DNA from: Streptomyces amritsarensis
GTDB lineage: Bacteria; Actinomycetota; Actinomycetes; Streptomycetales; Streptomycetaceae
Assembly (NCBI RefSeq): GCF_001953875.1
Contig: NZ_MQUR01000059.1
Coordinates: 1 to 49,899, forward strand
DNA length: 49,899 nt
Reading direction: 5' to 3'
In this document: positions 47,198-49,899 of the stretch, piece by piece
Numbering within the stretch: the stretch's first letter is position 1
Layout of the letters: every line of letters starts with the position of its first letter
Position numbers and translations under genes: made by a program
The notes under the pieces: generated by a model
Database searches by the model: none
What the model saw: the letters and a program-made list of their open reading frames with translations, nothing else
Told to the model about the DNA's origin: nothing

Positions 47198-49816
47198 ATG
47201 AAGGCGGTTACGGTGACGGACGGTTCCTCGGACGACCCGAAGGGCGAGGGAACCACCGTCGCGGGGGCGGAACCCGAGAAGGCGGCGTCCGCGTCGGCGG
47301 ACGCGACCGCGGAAGCGGAGTCCTCGCGGCCCGCCGCCGCGTCGGACGGTGAGCCGGAGGCCACGGCGGAAGCGGACCCCGAGACGGAGGCCGACGCGAA
47401 CGGGGACGTCGCCCACCGGCCGGCCCGTGGTGCCGCGGCCGGGGCCGGAGCGGCCTCCGGGGTTGAGGCCGAGGAGAGCCAGGCGGAACCGCCTGCCGAG
47501 GCCGGCTCCGGCTCCAGCTCCGGCTCCGAGGACTCCCGCACGCAGATCCTGCGTGTACCCCCCGCCACCGCCCCGGACGACAAGCCCGAGCCCGAGGCGC
47601 CCACGGCCAAGGCGAAGCCTCGCGCGGACACCCCGGCAGCCCCCGACCCCGACAACGGGACCGACGCGCCCGACGCGGCGGCCAAGCCCGCGCCCGGCGA
47701 CCCGCGCGCGCAGATCCTGCGTGCGCCCCGCACCGCCGCACCCGACGACAAGCACGCAGAGCGGACCGCCGACGAGGCCGCCACCGGGACCGAAGGCCCC
47801 CGGGCGGACACCGAGTCGAAGGCCGCGCCGAAGCAGACGCCCGAGGCCGGCGCGGGATCCCGCTCCGGCTCCGGCTCCGAATCCGAGGACTCCCGCACGC
47901 AGATCCTGCGTGTACCCCCCACCACCGCCCCGGACGACAAGCCCGAGCCCGAGGCGCCCACGGCCAAGGCGAAGCCCCGGGCGGACACCCCGGCAGCACC
48001 CGACCCCGACAACGGGACCGACACGCCCGACACCGCCCCCGAGCCCGACGCGGCGGCCAAGCCCGAGCCCGATGACTCCCGCACGCAGGTCCTGCGCGTA
48101 CCCGGCACCACCACCCCCGACCGCAAGGCCGAGGACAAGCCCGAGCCCGACGACTCCCGCACGCAGGTCCTGCGCGTACCCGGCTCCACCACTCCCGACC
48201 GCAAGGCCGAGGACAAGCCCGAGCCCGAGTCTTCCGGGAAGAAGGGTGCCGAGAGCGCTCCGAAGGTGCCGTCCTGGGCGGCGGCGCGGCAGGAGAAGCC
48301 GGAATCCGCATCGGAGTCCGCATCGGAGTCTGAGTCGGCGTCCGACTCGGAGTCGGAGTCCGAACCGAGGTCGGGGTCGGAGTCCGAGCGGACGAGTCGG
48401 TTCGTCGCGCTCAAGGACCTCGATTCCCCGCCGCCCGTCGCGGCGCGCCCCCGGCCCACCACCCAGCCCCACCCCCGGCCGGAGGCCGCCGCGCCGACGG
48501 CCGTGCCGCAGCCCCTGCCGCCGCTGGACCTGCTGGCCGAACTCACCAACACCCCGGCCGCGCCGGAGACCCCCCGCCGCACCGTGCTCCGCCGCGTCAA
48601 GGTGTGGACGCCGATCCTGCTGCTGCTGGTCGGTGCCTGCATCGGCGGCCAGATGCTGCGGCCCCTGCCCGACTCCCGGCTCGTGGCCGCCGAGACCGAC
48701 CACACCGTCGACGGGCAGCTGTCGATACCGTGGCCCGCCAAGGGCCAGGGCGCCGTCCGCGTCGTGGGCTCCGGCGACATCGGGACCTTCGGGGAGCAGA
48801 AGGCCGTCCCGACCGCCAGCGTCGCCAAGATCATGACGGCCTACGTGGTTCTCAAGGGCCACCCGCTGCGCAAGACCGAGCCCGGACCGGAGATCACGGT
48901 CGACGCGAAGGCCGTGGCGGACGGCAACTCCGGGAACGAGTCCCGGATCACGGGCCTCACCGTCGGCTCCAAGTTCAGCCAGCAGGACATGCTGAAGATG
49001 CTCATGATCCCCTCGGGCAACAACGTCGCCCGTCTGCTGGCGCGCTGGGACACGGGCACCGATTCCGAGGCCGCGTTCGTGGAGAAGATGAACGCCGCCG
49101 CCCGGGAACTCGGGATGAAGGACACCGTGTACACCGATCCGAGCGGGCTGGACGCGGGGACCGTCAGCACCGCCACCGATCAGCTGAAGCTCGCCGAGGC
49201 GGTGATGAAGGACGAGGCGTTCCGCGCGATCGTCGCGCTGCCCGAGGCCCCCATCAAGGGCCTGGGTGAGAAGCTCGTCAACAACAACGACCTGCTCACG
49301 GTGCAGGGCCTGAGCATCCGCGGCATCAAGACCGGCTCCAGCACCCCCGCCGGCGGAACCTTCGTGTGGGCGGCCTACAAGTCGGTCGGTGACGAGACCC
49401 CGCTGATCGTGGGCTCGTTGATGGAGCAGCGCGCGCCCGCGCCCGACGAGAACGCCCTCAAGAGCCTGGAGCTGGTGAAGGCGAACAGCAGGAAGATCAT
49501 CGAAGCGGTACGGGCGGCCCTGGCCTCCACCCCGCTCGTCCGCAAGGGCGACGTCGTCGGGTACGTGGACGACGGGCTCGGCGGCCGTACTCCGCTCGTG
49601 GCCGTCAAGGACCTGAACGTGATCAGCGTGCCCGGTCAGCGGTTCAAGCTGTCCCTGAAGGCCGGCGCCTCGCCGCTGCCGCGCACCGCGAAGGACGGGA
49701 CGGAGGTCGGTGTGCTGACGGCTGGCGAGGGCGAGGGGGCCAAGAGCGTCCCGGTGGCCGTCAAGGGAGCCCTGGCCGAGCCCTCGTTCGGCACCCGGCT
49801 CACCCGTCTCGGCTGA
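47198..49816 (+). CDS. D-alanyl-D-alanine carboxypeptidase with a long repeat-rich cytoplasmic N-terminus
   Basis: This is an 872-residue protein. Residues 1-465 are Ala/Pro/Asp/Glu/Ser-rich and probably disordered, with five copies of an S-R-T-Q-(I/V)-L-R-V-P-like motif and a Ser-Glu stretch (~370-400). One TM helix (~470-490) leads to an extracytoplasmic S11-type D,D-peptidase: TASVAKIM (Ser541, Lys544), PSGNN (Ser606-Asn608) and IKTGSS (Lys711-Gly713), then a C-terminal beta domain. It trims pentapeptide stems in the cell wall. The ATG at 47198 follows GGCTGG weakly; an upstream reading to 47129 has no ribosome site. The gene ends in the window, 83 nt before its edge. Confidence 0.93.
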   Translation: MKAVTVTDGSSDDPKGEGTTVAGAEPEKAASASADATAEAESSRPAAASDGEPEATAEADPETEADANGDVAHRPARGAAAGAGAASGVEAEESQAEPPAEAGSGSSSGSEDSRTQILRVPPATAPDDKPEPEAPTAKAKPRADTPAAPDPDNGTDAPDAAAKPAPGDPRAQILRAPRTAAPDDKHAERTADEAATGTEGPRADTESKAAPKQTPEAGAGSRSGSGSESEDSRTQILRVPPTTAPDDKPEPEAPTAKAKPRADTPAAPDPDNGTDTPDTAPEPDAAAKPEPDDSRTQVLRVPGTTTPDRKAEDKPEPDDSRTQVLRVPGSTTPDRKAEDKPEPESSGKKGAESAPKVPSWAAARQEKPESASESASESESASDSESESEPRSGSESERTSRFVALKDLDSPPPVAARPRPTTQPHPRPEAAAPTAVPQPLPPLDLLAELTNTPAAPETPRRTVLRRVKVWTPILLLLVGACIGGQMLRPLPDSRLVAAETDHTVDGQLSIPWPAKGQGAVRVVGSGDIGTFGEQKAVPTASVAKIMTAYVVLKGHPLRKTEPGPEITVDAKAVADGNSGNESRITGLTVGSKFSQQDMLKMLMIPSGNNVARLLARWDTGTDSEAAFVEKMNAAARELGMKDTVYTDPSGLDAGTVSTATDQLKLAEAVMKDEAFRAIVALPEAPIKGLGEKLVNNNDLLTVQGLSIRGIKTGSSTPAGGTFVWAAYKSVGDETPLIVGSLMEQRAPAPDENALKSLELVKANSRKIIEAVRAALASTPLVRKGDVVGYVDDGLGGRTPLVAVKDLNVISVPGQRFKLSLKAGASPLPRTAKDGTEVGVLTAGEGEGAKSVPVAVKGALAEPSFGTRLTRLG
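47528..47674 (+). repeat. Direct repeat A within the carboxypeptidase gene (first copy)
   Basis: About 147 nt beginning gaggactcccgcacgcag recur 357 nt downstream (47885-48031) with only a few base changes. They encode the SRTQILRVP...PDPDNGTD segment twice. Confidence 0.85.
47885..48031 (+). repeat. Direct repeat A within the carboxypeptidase gene (second copy)
   Basis: Second copy of the 147-nt unit at 47528-47674. Identity extends to synonymous positions, so the duplication is recent or homogenised. Confidence 0.85.
48074..48229 (+). repeat. 78-nt tandem repeat (two copies) within the carboxypeptidase gene
   Basis: Units 48074-48151 and 48152-48229 are nearly identical and encode DSRTQVLRVPG(T/S)TTPDRK followed by AEDKPEP. 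The in-frame 26-codon unit makes copy-number variation possible. Confidence 0.85.
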
Positions 49817-49899
49817 GCAACGGGGCGACCGGGCAGCTGAGCGGCTGCGGCACAGCGGGGATCCGGGTCCCGGCCGCCGGTCCGGGTCCGGACCGGCGG

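Noticed and set aside
47528..48229. Repeats resembling a CRISPR or tandem-repeat array
   Set aside because: The repeats are in frame, encode protein motifs and have no regular spacers; they are coding repeats.

Overview
The window is chromosomal DNA from a Streptomyces-type actinomycete. The DNA is very GC-rich, third codon positions are almost always G or C, and GTG and TTG starts are common. Lineage markers include a rodlin gene, a katG with a Fur-family regulator, a SigB/SigF-like sigma factor with STAS and anti-sigma-kinase partners, SpoIIE-type phosphatase signalling and receptor-like Ser/Thr kinases. There are no insertion sequences, integrases, rRNA genes or CRISPR arrays. One tRNA (initiator Met) is present.

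Layout. 1-256 is the 5' end of an adenylating enzyme (Pls/PosA-like) that leaves the window. 439-5421 is a stress block: a DUF6328 membrane protein, a HAD phosphatase, a translationally coupled nucleotidyltransferase/BON/metallophosphoesterase operon, a SigB/SigF-family sigma factor and, convergent to it, a STAS antagonist plus an RsbW-like kinase. 5515-8499 is a Fur-type regulator divergent from katG. 8573-9913 is a secreted beta-propeller phytase with a good PHO-box candidate. 10207-14839 holds a metabolite:H+ symporter, a TctD/TctE-like two-component system and a TAXI-type solute-binding lipoprotein with no TRAP permease. 15224-17105 is a compact natural-product locus: a cyclodipeptide synthase and a CYP121-like P450, closely resembling the mycobacterial Rv2275-Rv2276 (mycocyclosin) pair. 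17223-18782 is an alpha/beta hydrolase divergent from an HTH regulator around a 26-bp palindrome. 18808-24288 carries a SnoaL-like protein, a methyltransferase, an acetyltransferase, a secreted serine hydrolase and a PAS/PAS/GAF/PP2C phosphatase.

24541-25161 is a YciO/Sua5-like protein. 25179-30322 is a three-gene operon with a lipoprotein and two tandem receptor kinases, each a cytoplasmic Ser/Thr kinase fused through one membrane helix to an extracytoplasmic Leu/Ile/Val-binding-type domain. 30565-33865 contains a GH16-like glucanase without a signal peptide, an RNase HI with a Cys-rich tail, a cold-shock protein, tRNA-fMet and an ECF sigma factor with a coupled membrane protein. 34493-38696 contains a PIG-V-like mannosyltransferase, an orphan MazE-like antitoxin, a methyltransferase, a second serine hydrolase and a small protein of unknown function. 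38956-39369 is a rodlin preceded by a near-consensus BldN-type promoter. The rest holds a methyltransferase, an acyl-CoA-ligase-like enzyme, an HSL-family esterase, a SMI1/KNR4 protein next to a possible decayed gene, a DUF4328 membrane protein, small proteins, a PlsC acyltransferase, and a D,D-carboxypeptidase with a roughly 465-residue repeat-rich cytoplasmic N-terminus.

The most noteworthy items are the CDPS-CYP121 locus with altered P450 active-site residues, the twin kinase/solute-receptor fusions, the apparent SigB-type promoters in front of the sigma factor's own neighbourhood, and the repeat-extended carboxypeptidase. All functional statements are read from sequence and from remembered family knowledge; no searches were run.
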